Assembly: GCF_003324165.1 (NCBI RefSeq)
Contig: NW_025407863.1
Location: forward strand, 56,585 to 120,584
Source of the DNA: Naegleria lovaniensis
Lineage: Eukaryota; Heterolobosea; Eutetramitea; Acrasida; Naegleriidae
DNA: 64,000 nt
Reading direction: 5' to 3'
The translations under genes were made by a program, and so were the position numbers. The notes beneath the pieces are model-generated. The model did no database searches. It saw only the letters and a list, made by a program, of their open reading frames with translations, and had not been told where the DNA came from. Positions 22,976 through 36,199 of the stretch are shown piece after piece (the first letter of the stretch is position 1; each line of letters begins with the position of its first letter).

Positions 22976-25900
22976 TTAATACATGTTGCTGGTTGGTGGT
23001 GGTGGTTGTGAACTTGTCATTCCAACTGTGCTTGTACTACTCGTTGAAGGAGGAGGTATGGACATGCTAAAGTCCGTTGTTGTGGATGGCATTTCATAAC
23101 CACCTCCAGTGGTGGTTGGGGTGTGTTGTGGCATGAAATACGAATTTGTGAAAGTAGTACTCATACTCATGGATGGTGGTGGAGGAGTAGAAGAGTGACT
23201 CATCATCATGGGTGGTGGAGTTGATGAACTAGAAGGCATGGTCATCGAAGAAGTGTTCATACCAGCATGAGGATGACCACCACCACTAAACATATTCACA
23301 TACCGTGATGCTCCACCACGTAATTGGGAAGCAGCAGATTGCAAATTGTTCGAAGGAATGGATGCAAGAGTAGGTGGTGGTGCAGTCACTTGTTCAACCA
23401 CTTCATTTTCTTGTCCTTTTCTGACCCATCTCTTTTTATCTTCATCATAATAGAATTCATTCTTTCTACCAATATTGGCTTCTTTTTTACCAGAGGATGA
23501 TTTTGAAGAGGATCCTCCCCACCATCCTTTAAACCAAGATGAAACTCCACTACTGCCACTATTATTGGATGCATTTTGGTCTGCGTGTGACGATGGAGGT
23601 GGTGGTGTTTGTGAGGTCTGATGTAAGGATGGAGGTGGTGGTGTCAAAGTGTGTGATTGAGTCGGTGGAGGAGTATAACTGGCTGGTCGTGTGTGTAGCA
23701 TAGTGTTGTTTGGTTGATGATGAAGATGTGAGGAGGTCATGCTTCCCATGCCCGGCATTGCCATCATGATACCACCATTATTATTATTCACAGCAATGTT
23801 TGGCATGGACATGGAATGACCCATGGGTTGTGAAAGGTTGGCTGTGGGTGATGATTCTTCAGAATCTGTTCCATGAATAATGCTTTCAAGACCTCTCATG
23901 AACCATCCAGTCACTCCACCTCCACTCGTTTGTTTCTTTGACGATGCACTCAATGATGAAACTGGAGCACCAGTGAGTTTGGATGACTCTTGAATTCTTA
24001 ATTTCAATTCTTGAAGGTGCAACTTGAATGAAATTCCAAATCTCACATTTTGTTGTGTCTTTTTAACCACATCAATCAAATAATCACAACATTCGTTGGC
24101 TTTATCCAAATATCCAAACTCTGCCAAATAATATGCATAAATTAATTTGTAAGATAATAGAGTAGAATTCATCAACAAGGAAACTGGAGGAATTTGTTGT
24201 GAATCATTTTGTAAACTTGATAAAATATTTCTTGTCATGATGGACTTTAAGAGTTCAAACACTTCAGTCAACTGCATACTCTCATCAGAAATATAGTGTC
24301 TAATATCTCGCTTGTTATCACCTGCAATAAGAAGAACTCTTCTGTTCACAATAGAAGTAGAGGCAATCATGTTGGTAATTAATTGTTGATTCACTTGAGT
24401 TTGTGATTGAGGTGTGGATCTTCCTGGTGACGCCAATGATGATGGTGGTTGAGTCATGGCAAAAGCAGATATCAATGTAGCAATATCTCCCAATACATAA
24501 CAAAAGTGTGATTGTGGTACTTGATAACCATCTTTCCATAACACATCTCCTAACTTTTCAATAGCTGCCTGAGATACCTTTCCTTGTCTATTATTGAACA
24601 AAATTGATAAGTTTTGAATCCATTGAGAACATAGTTTTTCAATCTGTTGTTGCTGATCTTGAGAAGATTGTGAAGAATATTGGTTTCCGTATTGATCAGT
24701 GCTAACAATGGAATTAGATTCAAATGCATCTAATGGTTTGCCTGCAAATGTACAATAAAGAGTACGTAGAGGCGTTCCTGGGTTCAATGCGCTCAATGCA
24801 AAATTTGATACTACCGATTGATACGTCTGTTTGTCAACCATACTACTCAAAAGTATGGCGTGAGTCCACATCTTGTTACTCTGAGCATATTGACAAGCTT
24901 GTTTGATTTGTCCATTGATTAACATGTTTTGTAATGCAATCACTTGTTCTGGTTGAACATCTACTGATGTAGAACTTGAGGTAACAACAACGTCATCCAT
25001 TGGAGTTGTTGAGCTGGAACAAAGTACGGTCAAAAGAGCATTAATGTCGTTTGAGATCATTCCAATATTTCCATTGACGTTCTTTGCAACAATTTTGATT
25101 AGTTCCCAAAGCATCTTTTCTCCCACCACTTGATCATCTGATTGTTGGAATAAAATTTGTTGTTTTTCATAAATCTTCAAATTCATGTACTTGATGAGAT
25201 GATCCAAAATGGTACTGTTGTTAGAATCATTGTCAAATTGTTGAGAGATGTTACCAATTGGATAATCTTCCAAGGACTTGACCATTGGACAAGCAATTCT
25301 GAGGACTTGACTCAATTTGTGAACTTTCACAGTACCTGGATAGTAAAATCCACCTTGTGATTCTTGACTTGTCTGATCACCATGAAAATTTGTTGGTGAT
25401 CTATTTCCAGCTAAAAATGTATTAGCGCTTGTGTGTAGTGGAGCCTTTCGTTGAGCAGTTGGGAATGATGTGATTATTTTACCTCCAAAAGTAAAAGTAA
25501 AAATTGGTCTTGGATGTTTCATACGTAATTCATATTCTTGTTGTAATTGCTGCTTTGAAAGCAATAAGTTTTGTTGATAGCTTGGGGACATGGCTCTTTG
25601 CGAATGGTACATCATTTGTGGATTATTCATACCCATCATCATGGACATGGTTGGATATTGTTGTTGTTGTGGGTTATTCATCATTCCGAATTGGTTCGTG
25701 TGCATTTGAAGGTTATTAGTCATTCCTCCCATCATTGTAGATGGATCATAGGATGTATTAAATGTGGAAGAAGTCATTCCATATTGTGGAGATGAAGGTG
25801 GCATGTGTGTGTTATATTGTGATTGATTGAGCATGTTCATTCCACTGTTATTGTTGCTTGAAAATTGAGAATTATTCATGGAAGCATGTCCTGTCATGAT

Positions 25901-27205
25901 TCTTGACGTAGCAATACCATCCATTACAGCCCCACTTTGATTCAATAAATTAGTTGGTGAAACGCTATTACGTCCTTGTTGGTAGGATGATGGATACATT
26001 GTGCCTTGATGTTGTTGGTTCATCGTGTTGGATGGTGGTAGGTTGTTGAATTGATAATTTTCTTGAGCTGAATTGTTTGGAAATGATGATGAAGGATGTG
26101 TCATTCCACCTCCCATCAAGGGAGGAGGTGTCATCATGTTTCTTGTATTCATACCAGTATTATTATTAAATGTAGAATTCATCATTGAATTTTGATTTCC
26201 GAATTGACCACTATTATTTGTCATCATATTTGTAGAGGGCATCATTCCACTATTGTTACTTGTTAAATTATGTTGGAAGGTATTCATCATTGGTGGAGGA
26301 GAAGACATCATACGTTGGTGAGGCATCGTTGCAGCAGAAGACATGTTGTTCAATGTTGTTGGAGGCATTCCATTGTTTAAGCCTGCTTGATTCGTCATGT
26401 TGGCTGGCATGTTACCAGTTGTATTCATCATATTACCACCACTACTAGGATTATTCATGGATAAATGGTGTGTGGTTGAGTTTGTCATGGTTGGATGTGG
26501 TGATGGTGGGGTGAAAACAGCATTGCTCGAGCCGCTACTACCACCAAAACTATTCACATATCGATTAGCTCCTCGATTCGAGGCTACCGAAGGCTTTGAG
26601 GTTGCACTGGTTGATGTTGCAGTAGTCAGTAGAGGAGGAGGAGGAGAGGACAATGGAGGAGGAGTTTTCTCATGATGATGGTCTTGTTGTTGTCCGAAAG
26701 AATTTGTGTCAAGATGAGGAGAGTGCATAGGAGGACTTGATGCGTCCTCTTTTTCTAAAGTTTGGTTCTTTGATGATAAGACTGATGGCAAAGTAGAGGG
26801 CATTAATTGTGTTTCAGCTACATTTGAAAATGTTGAATTTTCGTTCAATGGAATTTCCTTCATAAAAGGCTCGTTGTTGGAAGTTCCGAATAAATCATCA
26901 TCCGTATTGTGAGTTGCAGACAATGAAGAATTGTGGCTATCAATGGTATTTTCGAGTGATTCAACTTGAGGTTCATCATTTACGATTTGAATGGTATCGG
27001 TAGGTATGGGTGATGATTTCTTTCCATCATCCTTACTATCCGATTCCTTGTTATCGTTCAAAGAAAGGTTTTCCAGTCCTGTGTCAGATCCCAAAAACGA
27101 GGAAAAATCCCCACTGGTTGAATCTCCAAAAAGATCATCGTCTTGTTGTTGGTTTGATGATTCAAACAAATTTTCTTGTGTATTGCTGCTATGCTCCGAA
27201 TCCAT
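22976..27205 (-). CDS. SEC16-like COPII scaffold
   Basis: This long intronless frame encodes about 1409 residues from the ATG at 27205 (MDSEHSS). The frame runs on to 27352, but that extension lacks character and runs into the divergent promoter. The central conserved domain of SEC16 is visible near residue 560 (PIFTFTFGGKIITSFP). It is followed by the alpha-helical ACE1-type region (GQIKQACQYAQSNKMWTHAILL, then a TPLRTLYCTFAGKPL segment). The flanks are Met/Asn/Pro/Gln-rich and disordered, as in other SEC16 proteins. Two copies of a short RYVNSFGG or RYVNMFSGG motif sit in the N- and C-terminal disordered regions. SEC16 organises COPII assembly at ER exit sites, binding SEC13 through ACE1. 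Confidence 0.88.
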   Translation of the reverse strand: MDSEHSSNTQENLFESSNQQQDDDLFGDSTSGDFSSFLGSDTGLENLSLNDNKESDSKDDGKKSSPIPTDTIQIVNDEPQVESLENTIDSHNSSLSATHNTDDDLFGTSNNEPFMKEIPLNENSTFSNVAETQLMPSTLPSVLSSKNQTLEKEDASSPPMHSPHLDTNSFGQQQDHHHEKTPPPLSSPPPPLLTTATSTSATSKPSVASNRGANRYVNSFGGSSGSSNAVFTPPSPHPTMTNSTTHHLSMNNPSSGGNMMNTTGNMPANMTNQAGLNNGMPPTTLNNMSSAATMPHQRMMSSPPPMMNTFQHNLTSNNSGMMPSTNMMTNNSGQFGNQNSMMNSTFNNNTGMNTRNMMTPPPLMGGGMTHPSSSFPNNSAQENYQFNNLPPSNTMNQQHQGTMYPSSYQQGRNSVSPTNLLNQSGAVMDGIATSRIMTGHASMNNSQFSSNNNSGMNMLNQSQYNTHMPPSSPQYGMTSSTFNTSYDPSTMMGGMTNNLQMHTNQFGMMNNPQQQQYPTMSMMMGMNNPQMMYHSQRAMSPSYQQNLLLSKQQLQQEYELRMKHPRPIFTFTFGGKIITSFPTAQRKAPLHTSANTFLAGNRSPTNFHGDQTSQESQGGFYYPGTVKVHKLSQVLRIACPMVKSLEDYPIGNISQQFDNDSNNSTILDHLIKYMNLKIYEKQQILFQQSDDQVVGEKMLWELIKIVAKNVNGNIGMISNDINALLTVLCSSSTTPMDDVVVTSSSTSVDVQPEQVIALQNMLINGQIKQACQYAQSNKMWTHAILLSSMVDKQTYQSVVSNFALSALNPGTPLRTLYCTFAGKPLDAFESNSIVSTDQYGNQYSSQSSQDQQQQIEKLCSQWIQNLSILFNNRQGKVSQAAIEKLGDVLWKDGYQVPQSHFCYVLGDIATLISAFAMTQPPSSLASPGRSTPQSQTQVNQQLITNMIASTSIVNRRVLLIAGDNKRDIRHYISDESMQLTEVFELLKSIMTRNILSSLQNDSQQIPPVSLLMNSTLLSYKLIYAYYLAEFGYLDKANECCDYLIDVVKKTQQNVRFGISFKLHLQELKLRIQESSKLTGAPVSSLSASSKKQTSGGGVTGWFMRGLESIIHGTDSEESSPTANLSQPMGHSMSMPNIAVNNNNGGIMMAMPGMGSMTSSHLHHQPNNTMLHTRPASYTPPPTQSHTLTPPPPSLHQTSQTPPPPSSHADQNASNNSGSSGVSSWFKGWWGGSSSKSSSGKKEANIGRKNEFYYDEDKKRWVRKGQENEVVEQVTAPPPTLASIPSNNLQSAASQLRGGASRYVNMFSGGGHPHAGMNTSSMTMPSSSSTPPPMMMSHSSTPPPPSMSMSTTFTNSYFMPQHTPTTTGGGYEMPSTTTDFSMSIPPPSTSSTSTVGMTSSQPPPPTSNMY

Positions 27206-27461
27206 TTGCACGCACCTTTGCCTGGTTGACGTATTTTTTTTTGGCTCATGACGTTGCAAAACGTTGCTGTTGTCTACTGGCCATGTTATCATGTACAACA
27301 GGAAGACTAACATTTCCAACTCATTTTGGTGCTCATTCTGTAAACATTCCAAAACGTTTCTATCAGGGGTTCCTCTAATTCCAATCCCCGATCGTTTGGA
27401 AATTCATCATCCACAACAAAAAAATTTCATCGAACCATTTACCCACTCACCTCTCTCAAAC

Positions 27462-28186
27462 ATGTACTACTCGAACTTGTTGGCTCAACAACCCTATCAA
27501 CAACCAGCATCACCCTACTCTAACAACACTTCAATTTTTGAAGCAACTTCATCATCATCTCTGAAATTCGGTTCGGAATCTGCTTCTGAGCTCGTTCTTT
27601 CACAATATTCCCTCACAAAAGCCGACATTGATCAAACTTTATCTCAACTGAACTCGGTGTTGACTCCACATTACGAAATTAGTAAATCATACACCATTGC
27701 GTATCTGGTCATTATTAGCTTGAGTATTGGGCTTGCCTTGCCTACCATGGGGTTGTCTGTATTTCTCGTCATGTTTGTTTTGTTTATTCCATCTTTGCAA
27801 CAGAGCAAAATGAATCAAAATCTCGAACAAGTGGTCAAACCAGCGCTCAGAGCGATCATCACCAAGGAGAATGAAACCAAATATCTTAGAAGAAATGTAG
27901 AAATGTTTTTAGAACACAAAGGTAAGTCGGGTCATCATCAATGTAATTTTCAGAGTTGAAACATTTCATTTTCACAGGCTTTATGGACATTGTTAATACT
28001 GGCCGATACATCACCCCAAAGTTGGAAAAGACGATCGAAATTTGTTTAAAGCCACTCCAAACGATTGCTGTCGTTCTTCCACAACAAAATGTAGCTCAAA
28101 TACAACCAACAGTTCCTCAACAATTGATGCAACCATCTGAGCACAACTATCCCGTGCAACAAACTTTATCCGATGACCGTAAATAA
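27462..28186 (+). CDS. Small protein with hydrophobic hairpin, two exons
   Basis: Exon 1 (27462-27921) ends AAAG before GTAAGT, and exon 2 (27978-28186) follows TTTTCACAG. The 56-nt intron keeps frame and gives 222 residues. The ATG at 27462 is chosen over an in-frame one at 27264 because the divergent SEC16 gene starts at 27205. Residues of about 75-120 form two adjacent hydrophobic segments (AYLVIISLSIGLALP and LSVFLVMFVLFIPSL), a membrane hairpin flanked by helical regions. The C-terminus is Gln/Pro-rich. The family is not recognised; the hairpin is compatible with an ER-shaping or trafficking protein, but that is a guess. Confidence 0.7.
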
Positions 28187-28357
28187 CTGAAGTCACATGT
28201 AACAGCTGGCACTTTGGGCGTGTCCCTAATGAGTTTGCGGATTGCACAGTAAACAATCAGTTATACCAGCACTTCTCAATTTTCGTACAACACTGAATCA
28301 ACACAACAACAGACTCTTATTTGAAAACAAGTTTATTCGAACCCGGTTAAATTGCCT

Positions 28358-30948
28358 TCATTTTTCGTCTAGTTTCAGCAACCCAGTCCATTCTGACTCG
28401 TTCTTGAGCATCAAATCTTTGCAAAACTGGATCTTTTGGTTTACCAAGTTATCTTTCAAGCTAATTTCTTCAAACTTTGCCAAGGCTCCCCTAACATCGA
28501 GCTTATCAAGTAGAAGATGTATTCCTTGGTTGTAGATTGCCAAATCATGATCAAAGAAAATCTCTGCTTGTTTTGCAGGAATATCACACCGATCAACAAG
28601 AGCGTAAATAGGAATGAATGAATCTTTCCCTTTGACTGCAACATTGTCAACTCTTCTAAAGATCATTTCATCGAGCGTGATATCAGCAAAGTTCAAGCTC
28701 TTAAACAGTTCAAATTGGCGCTGCTCGCTTTTTGTAACTTGTAAGGCTCTTCCTTCAATTTCAAACATTTGAAATTGGCTAACAGTTTGATAAATTGGAT
28801 CAGTAACAAGGATTTCTGTACCATATCGCTTGTTTAGGCCCTCTAGTCTAGAGGTTGTGTTTACGACGTCACCCAATATTGTGTATTGGAATCTGTTATT
28901 GCTACCAAAATTTCCTCTCTTGACCGGACCACAGTTCAAACCAATTCTGCACTCCAGTAAAGGCAAACCCTCTTGGCGCCATATTTTCCACATGGATTTA
29001 AGGAATCGTACGCTAGCAATTGCAACTTGACAAGCTGTTTTCATTTGATTTTGCATACCCCCTGCACCACATTCGTAAAAGGACATTACACAGTCTCCGA
29101 TATACTTGTCAAGTACTGCTCCTCCATCAACTACTAAGCTTGATAATCCTTCAAACGCGTCGCTCATGACCCTAACTAGCTGATTAGGAGTTAATTTTTC
29201 GCTGTATGCAGTAAAATCCTTGATGTCCAAAAAAGAAACCACACATAGAATGTCTTCTAATCCAAGTACAGCTGTTTTCTTGTTCTGTATCACTTCTTGT
29301 GACACGCAAACTGGTACATATTTCGTAAACGAAGAAATGTTTGTGTGAATATTTCTGAAATTGTTTCGTATTGAGGCGACTTCAGAGCAGAAAGCTTTCA
29401 TTTCTAAAGCTTGCAGCACTGCATCTGATTCGAGTTCTAGTTTCTTCAAATCAGAAAATCCTTTCGAGAGAAGGTTGATATGCTTAAAGAATATAAACCT
29501 GTAGCAAATCCAAACAATAGAGACACCTATTAATGACAAAATAGGAACTGCTATTACAACCAAAGCCATAAAAACAGTGTTCCAGGTTTCCACAGATGTT
29601 GCTTTACATAAAATAGTCCAATTAATACCGCTTTCAGAGCTAGGTAGAGCTGAATAATCTACAGATAAAATAGTGTCCAAATTTAAACGAGCTACTTTCC
29701 CAGTAAAACCTTCAATGAATGACGTGTCAATCTGTGAGTCATACGAGGCAATAGGAGATTTGTTCAATAAAGCTGTACATCCTGAATTGCAGAAAGTGAT
29801 GGTGATGGTTTTAGCAGAGCTTCTAAATATCTCTTGCTCAACAAAATTCCAATACAGCCATAATCCGTTGAATTAAAAGAAAGCTTAACAGAAATGGCAC
29901 CAATGTTATCAACACTAAAATATTCAAAAGCAAACGGAGACGTTAGCTTAGGTTGCAGAATGCTCGAAGCTTCATAACACATTGCTTCAAGACTTGAGGT
30001 TTCAATATTGGAGTGAGTTCTGGATGATTTTGGAGTCATCTCAACAGTGCTATTTGCCAACCATGAATAGAGGTCGAGTTCTGAATATTCCCTCCCGTAA
30101 TTTTCTTTTCCGGTCAGTGATTTGATGTACATTTCTAACCAAAATAATGGTTCTGTTCTTGATGACGGAGTGATCGAGAGAAAGTCTCCCGACTTGTAGT
30201 ATGAAACATAAATTCCATCCACCAAAGTGCCTAGAGACAGTGCTTTTTGTGTGATCAATGCTTGAATGGATCTAAGATGAGAATATGAACGTAAAGTTCC
30301 TATAGTATCAATAGTTGAAAGGGAGGTTTGTAAATCTTTGGCTTCTCGCGAAAGGCTTTTTAGGGTTTCTTGAATGGTCTTCGCGGTGGATAACGTATTG
30401 TCGAGTACTGATGCATTTCGATCTTTTTTCATCAAGGAAATATGTACTCCAAATGCTATTGCCCATATCGAAATAGAGGAAAAAGCAATAATGCACAGGG
30501 TAATAATCGTAGCAGTACATTGAAAAGATATCTTTGGCACCCAATTAGGATGTTTTTTCTTGCTTTCGAGTTCGGTTGGTCTTACTCCTATTGGAGTTAT
30601 TGGTACAAAACTTTTGGATGATATAAGGCCTCTTCCAGTTACCGTGGATGATCGTTTCATTTTCGCCCTCTTGTTATTGAGGTTCGGCTTGCTTGTCTGT
30701 TTGGTTACACCGGCGGTCTTCGGTTGAAAAAGGCTTGATTGTGAGGATGATGAGCAATCAGACCGGAGAGTACGCTGAGATTCCTTTCTCTGTTTGAGAG
30801 GATTACTAATAACCTCAATTTGCTTTACTGAATTGGAATCATCTTCATCCGTTAGTTTTCTTGAGGAAGTCGAAGCTAACGAGGCTTGAGTCATCAACTT
30901 GGGATGCTGCTGCTGCTGTTGTTGTTGGCTTTGAGGTGTTTGTTCCAT
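28358..30948 (-). CDS. Membrane class III adenylate/guanylate cyclase with extracellular sensor, frame break at about 29766
   Basis: Two overlapping frames (29764-30948 and 28358-29767) form one receptor cyclase when one T is restored in the TATTGA context at about 29766. The order is a cytosolic Gln/Ser-rich N-terminus, a first TM helix (ATIITLCIIAFSSISIWAIAF) and an extracytosolic sensor region of about 280 residues. A second TM helix (FMALVVIAVPILSLIGVSIVW), a short helical linker and a C-terminal catalytic domain follow. Catalytic features are the metal-binding Asp residues in SFLDIKDFT and DKYIGDCVMSF, RIGLNCGPVKRGNFG, and YTILGDVVNTTSRLE. The enzyme makes cAMP or cGMP from ATP or GTP; substrate choice is not settled by eye. 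The sensor resembles Cache-type modules only in topology. The merged protein has about 863 residues. Confidence 0.85.
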
Positions 30949-31122
30949 TCTGCGTTCGTCGCGTGCCAGAACTGAGAAATGAGTTCTGAAATTGCAAAAA
31001 CTGCAGTTCTATTTTTTTTAGGCTTAAGGGCGCGACACATTTTGATGCACAGCAAACGAGCGCGCTGAGCAACTACTAGCAACTGCAAAAAAGCGAACTT
31101 ACAACAAAAGGAAAGTCCTAGT

Positions 31123-32045
<923 letters not shown>

Positions 32046-32147
32046 TTTCGATATCGTTTTTTTAATAATTTTGAAAAATAATTTAAAAATATTCCTTGAC
32101 GTCCTTGTGTTCGTTGCCTTTCTCTCAATCCAGCAACATCATTACCA

Positions 32148-34776
32148 ATGGACACCACACTACGATACACAGGTCAGGTGATGAGTTTTTTCACTCGTAG
32201 AAATGAAACCAACGACAAGAAGAGAAAGAGTCTATTGTCGGGTCTTTTTGAAGATGATGATGATCATCATGAGGCTCCTACGAACAATAATAACACTGCG
32301 GACGCGATCCATTTGAGAGTTTCAACCAATTCCACTCGTGATAGAAGATCATCAACAGCTGGAAGTGAAGTTGAACATCACGGAATTGGATCTCCAACAT
32401 CAATGATTGAAGGAAGTGGAGTGGTTGGTGAAGTAAACTTTGATGTCAATGACTTGGATATTACCAATGATGATTTTGAAGAACTGATTAGTGATTTGGA
32501 TACAATTGATTTGAATGCTTTCCAACAAGACGAACTAGTACAGAAAGCTATTCAAGATGGAGTTGATTTGAGGGAGTATTCAAAGCACATTGAAGATGAT
32601 TTGAGAAAAATTGAAACTCAATCCATCGATGACTGTATGTAATTTTAAATTGTATTTGTGAATTCTTTTGTGACACGATATTTAGATCTTGAAGAGAGCG
32701 AAAGACTTGCTGACCTACATGTTCAGTTACAACAATGTGATTCTGTGTTAGAGGTATGTTGTAATGAGAAGAATTCATAATTCGTGTGTGTATTATTGTG
32801 GTTTTTTTGAATATATGTCTACTATACTCTTTTAACAATAATAGAAAATGGAAAACATGTTACAAAATTTCCAAGGATCACTCGGAAATATTTCTGAAGA
32901 AATTAAAACTTTGAGAGATCAATCATTTACCATGAACATTAAAAAACGTAACAGAGAGTCCGCTCAACAAAAGCTTTCTGTATTTGTGGACAAACTCGTT
33001 GTCTCTCCTGATTTGACAAAGAAGATTTGCGACGAACCAGTGAATGATGCCTATTTAGAGCATCTTCTCGTATTAGATGAAAAGAAAGATTATATTACAT
33101 TGATTCAAAATGATATTAAGAAACCAATCAGGGCATGTGATGATATGCTTCCTCTTTTAGATAGGCTATGTACAAAGGCAGTTTCAAAAGTTAGAACATA
33201 TCTCTTACAACAGTTGAATGAATTGAAGAAGCCAAAAACAAATACTCAATTCATCAAACAGCTTCTTCTCAAGAAAAAGTATTACTACGATTTTGCAGCA
33301 AAACATTCTCCACAGACAGGAGAAGAACTTGGTGCCATTTATGAAGATATTATTGGGAAATACTATTTTAATAGTTTCAAAAACTATGTTGTGTCCCTTC
33401 TCAAGTTGGAACAGAAAGTAGGAACGAAACAAAGTCTCCTCGTTGAACCTACTGTATCTCTCTTAAATAATATCACAAATATTACAGTGATTAATCCACT
33501 TCAATATACAACAAATATGTTGGCATCCACTGTTGGGTTAGGAACACCAAATAAGAGCGGAGACGCAACAAAGGAAATGAATCGAACAGTGTTTACTCTA
33601 TCAGATAGAGCACTAGTATTAGAAAATGCTACTGATTTGAATTCTCCCATAGTTGCAAGAGTTGCCATTGAACAAAACAAAAAATTCTTTATGGAAGAAA
33701 TTTTCAGATCTGTTCACATCCTTTTAATTAACACAGCAACTAGCGAGTATATTTTCTCAGTTGATTTTTTCAATAATGACAAAATGTTTGATTCACTCTT
33801 CAGCAAATCTCTTCAATTTTTGAAAGACACATGGATTGGTTTCACTTCTACAACATTTGATTGCATAGGTTTAATGTTGATGATTCGATTGAATTTCATG
33901 TTTTCATCACTTATGGAAAAGAGAAACATGAAATGTTTGGATATTTATTTTGACGAAGTACACAAATTGTTAGTTCCAAAGTTTAACGAAATATTTGAAA
34001 TGAATTTAAAGTCTGTTACAGAGACAAAACCAGAGCAATTAGTATCAAAAGAAAAGGATTCTCATACACTTGCTAAGCGTTATGCAGAGTTAGCTTGTTC
34101 CATTCACGCTCTCAATAGAGATAACCCTCCTAAATTTAAACAAGAAATTGAACACAAACTTGCGTCCCTTCGTGAGGCTGTCACCAAACAGTTGACTCTT
34201 GTTTCTGAAAAGATGTATGGCACCAAAGCAAAGAAAATTCAAGTTTTCCTCATCAATGCATATGATTTGATTCTCAATCACTTTATTCTCTCCAAGATTG
34301 ATGTGAATGCTGATGGCACAGCAATTTCAAAATTGTTAAACATTCAGGTGAGCGCATATATTGAAGAGGAATTAACAGAATGTTATGCTGGTTTGATATC
34401 CTTTGTAAAACAAACAGAACCTAAATTAGGACATGTAAATAGCAAGAATGATGGGGATTCTAACAAGAATTTTATTCAAAACAGAACTAAGGTAGATGTT
34501 GCTGAAATGGAGAAACTTGCAAAAGATTTTGACAAGAATTGGAAGCAAGGTATTAGTCATATCAATTCCAATATTTTACAAAACTTTTCCAATTTCAACA
34601 CTGGCAAGGAGATTTTGAATAAGACCTTCACACAGCTCTTACTTTATTATAGTAGATTTACGAATATTGTGGCTGCCTGTTATGGAGACAATCCACCATT
34701 CCGTTCTAGTCTCATTACACCAACCAAAATACAGTATGAATACAAGAAGTACATTCAAGATTTCAATAAAGATTAA
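32148..34776 (+). CDS. VPS52: VPS52, GARP/EARP tethering complex subunit, three exons
   Basis: Exons are 32148-32634, 32686-32753 and 32845-34776, with introns of 51 and 91 nt (GTATGT to TTAG and ATAG). The joined protein has 828 residues. The conserved Vps52 start of the coiled coil spans the splices (YLEESERLADLHVQLQQCD, then VLEKMENMLQNFQ). It continues through SFTMNIKKRNRESAQQKLS and the helical repeats of the body. VPS52 is a core subunit of GARP (endosome to trans-Golgi) and EARP (recycling) complexes. The N-terminal 110 residues are disordered, acidic and His/Asn-rich. The 68-nt middle exon is required for the conserved start and matches the family well. Confidence 0.92.
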
Positions 34777-35010
34777 GAGCATAATAATTATATAACATAC
34801 ACTCGACTCTTTCAACAATTGGAATGCAACCTCTTGTGCATCTTGTTTTCAAAAAGAGCGCGAACTCCTGTTGCAATTTCACAAAGATCTTTTCGAAAAA
34901 AAAATTGGCAAGTGAGGTGTGTTGTCGACTCATCATCACTCTTCCGACTTGTATTGATCGATTTCAAATTTTAACTTTCCTTGATTGCATTACTTTTTAG
35001 AGTACTCTCC

Positions 35011-36177
35011 ATGTTGCCAAGCACTGGAAATAATGGTGAAACATTGACATCACTCATTGGAAAATCTATTGCCATTCTGGGTACGTTTCATTCGTTCGGA
35101 ATTTGTGAATGAACATTGGACTCAATATTGTTGTTGTTGTTGCATGGATGACAAATTCATGATTTGTGAAATTGACACATTCAAACAGTGGTGTTTTTAT
35201 CCGCTTGGTTTGGAGCTCTTCTTCCTTTTGTCATTAAGAAATTTAAATGTTCAACAATTTGTTCGGAACACGTTCAATCCTTTGTGTTATCTTTTATTAA
35301 TTGTCTTTCGGGTGGATTTTTCATCTCTGCAAGTTTTTATCATATTTTACCGTCAGCTGCTGAAAGTTTCAAACAGTTGAATGTGGTATTGAATGGAAAT
35401 GGAATTTCCAAGTACAATTCATTTCCTTACATGATTGCATCTTTAGGATTTATGATTCCTCTTTTAATTCATAATATTTTAAATGTATTTACTGTGAAAG
35501 TGGTTAAAGAGAGGACATGTCACGACGATCATGCATCAGTGAATGAAGGAGAGGACACACATCTTATTCATACATCTCACAACATTCAATCTGTGAATCA
35601 AAATGAACAATACTCGACACAACGATTAGCCTCCTATGTTCTCTCAACTGTGTTATCTTGTCAGAGTGTTCTTATTGGAATTACCTCTGGTGTTATTGTA
35701 GATATTGCTGATGCCTATGTTCTCATATGTACCATGATTTTACACAAATGGGTTGCTGCATTTTCAATTTCAGTACAATCCATGAGAGCGAACATGAAAT
35801 TTTGGAATCGAATAATGCCCACCATGTTGATATTCTCCACCATGACACCTCTTGGAATTTTTATTGGAATTTTATTGGTGCGGTTTGTTCAAGACAAGAT
35901 GATCTTTTTAATTCTTGGAATCATTTTCAAAGGGCTTGGCTCTGGGTTTTTCATTTATGTCTCGACCATGATCATTTTGAGAAGTGAACTTGCTCAGAGT
36001 TGGTTGTCTCACTCCACAGCGGGTCATCACAACTCGCATTCGAGTGACAGCAGACCTAGCACCATTACAACAACTCAGAGAAATGTATTCCTTTTGAAAT
36101 TAGTGTTTGTTGTCATTGGTTATTTAATCATGACCATACCTTATTCCACCATTGGAAAAGCTATTGCATCGTCCTAA
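35011..36177 (+). CDS. ZIP (SLC39)-family metal transporter, two exons
   Basis: Exon 1 (35011-35080) and exon 2 (35189-36177) are joined across a 108-nt intron (GTACGT to AAACAG), giving 352 residues. The splice completes the first TM helix (SIAILVVFLSAWFGALLPF), a typical ZIP start. TM4 and TM5 carry the metal-pathway His residues: HKWVAAFSISVQSM is a clear ZIP signature. A cytosolic loop with HDDH and HTSHN between TM3 and TM4 and a C-terminal His/Ser loop may bind metal. The family imports Zn2+ (sometimes Fe2+ or Mn2+) into the cytosol. The gene ends 22 nt from the convergent RCL1 gene. Confidence 0.87.
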
Positions 36178-36199
36178 TAAATTTTCAAAACAAAATTTT

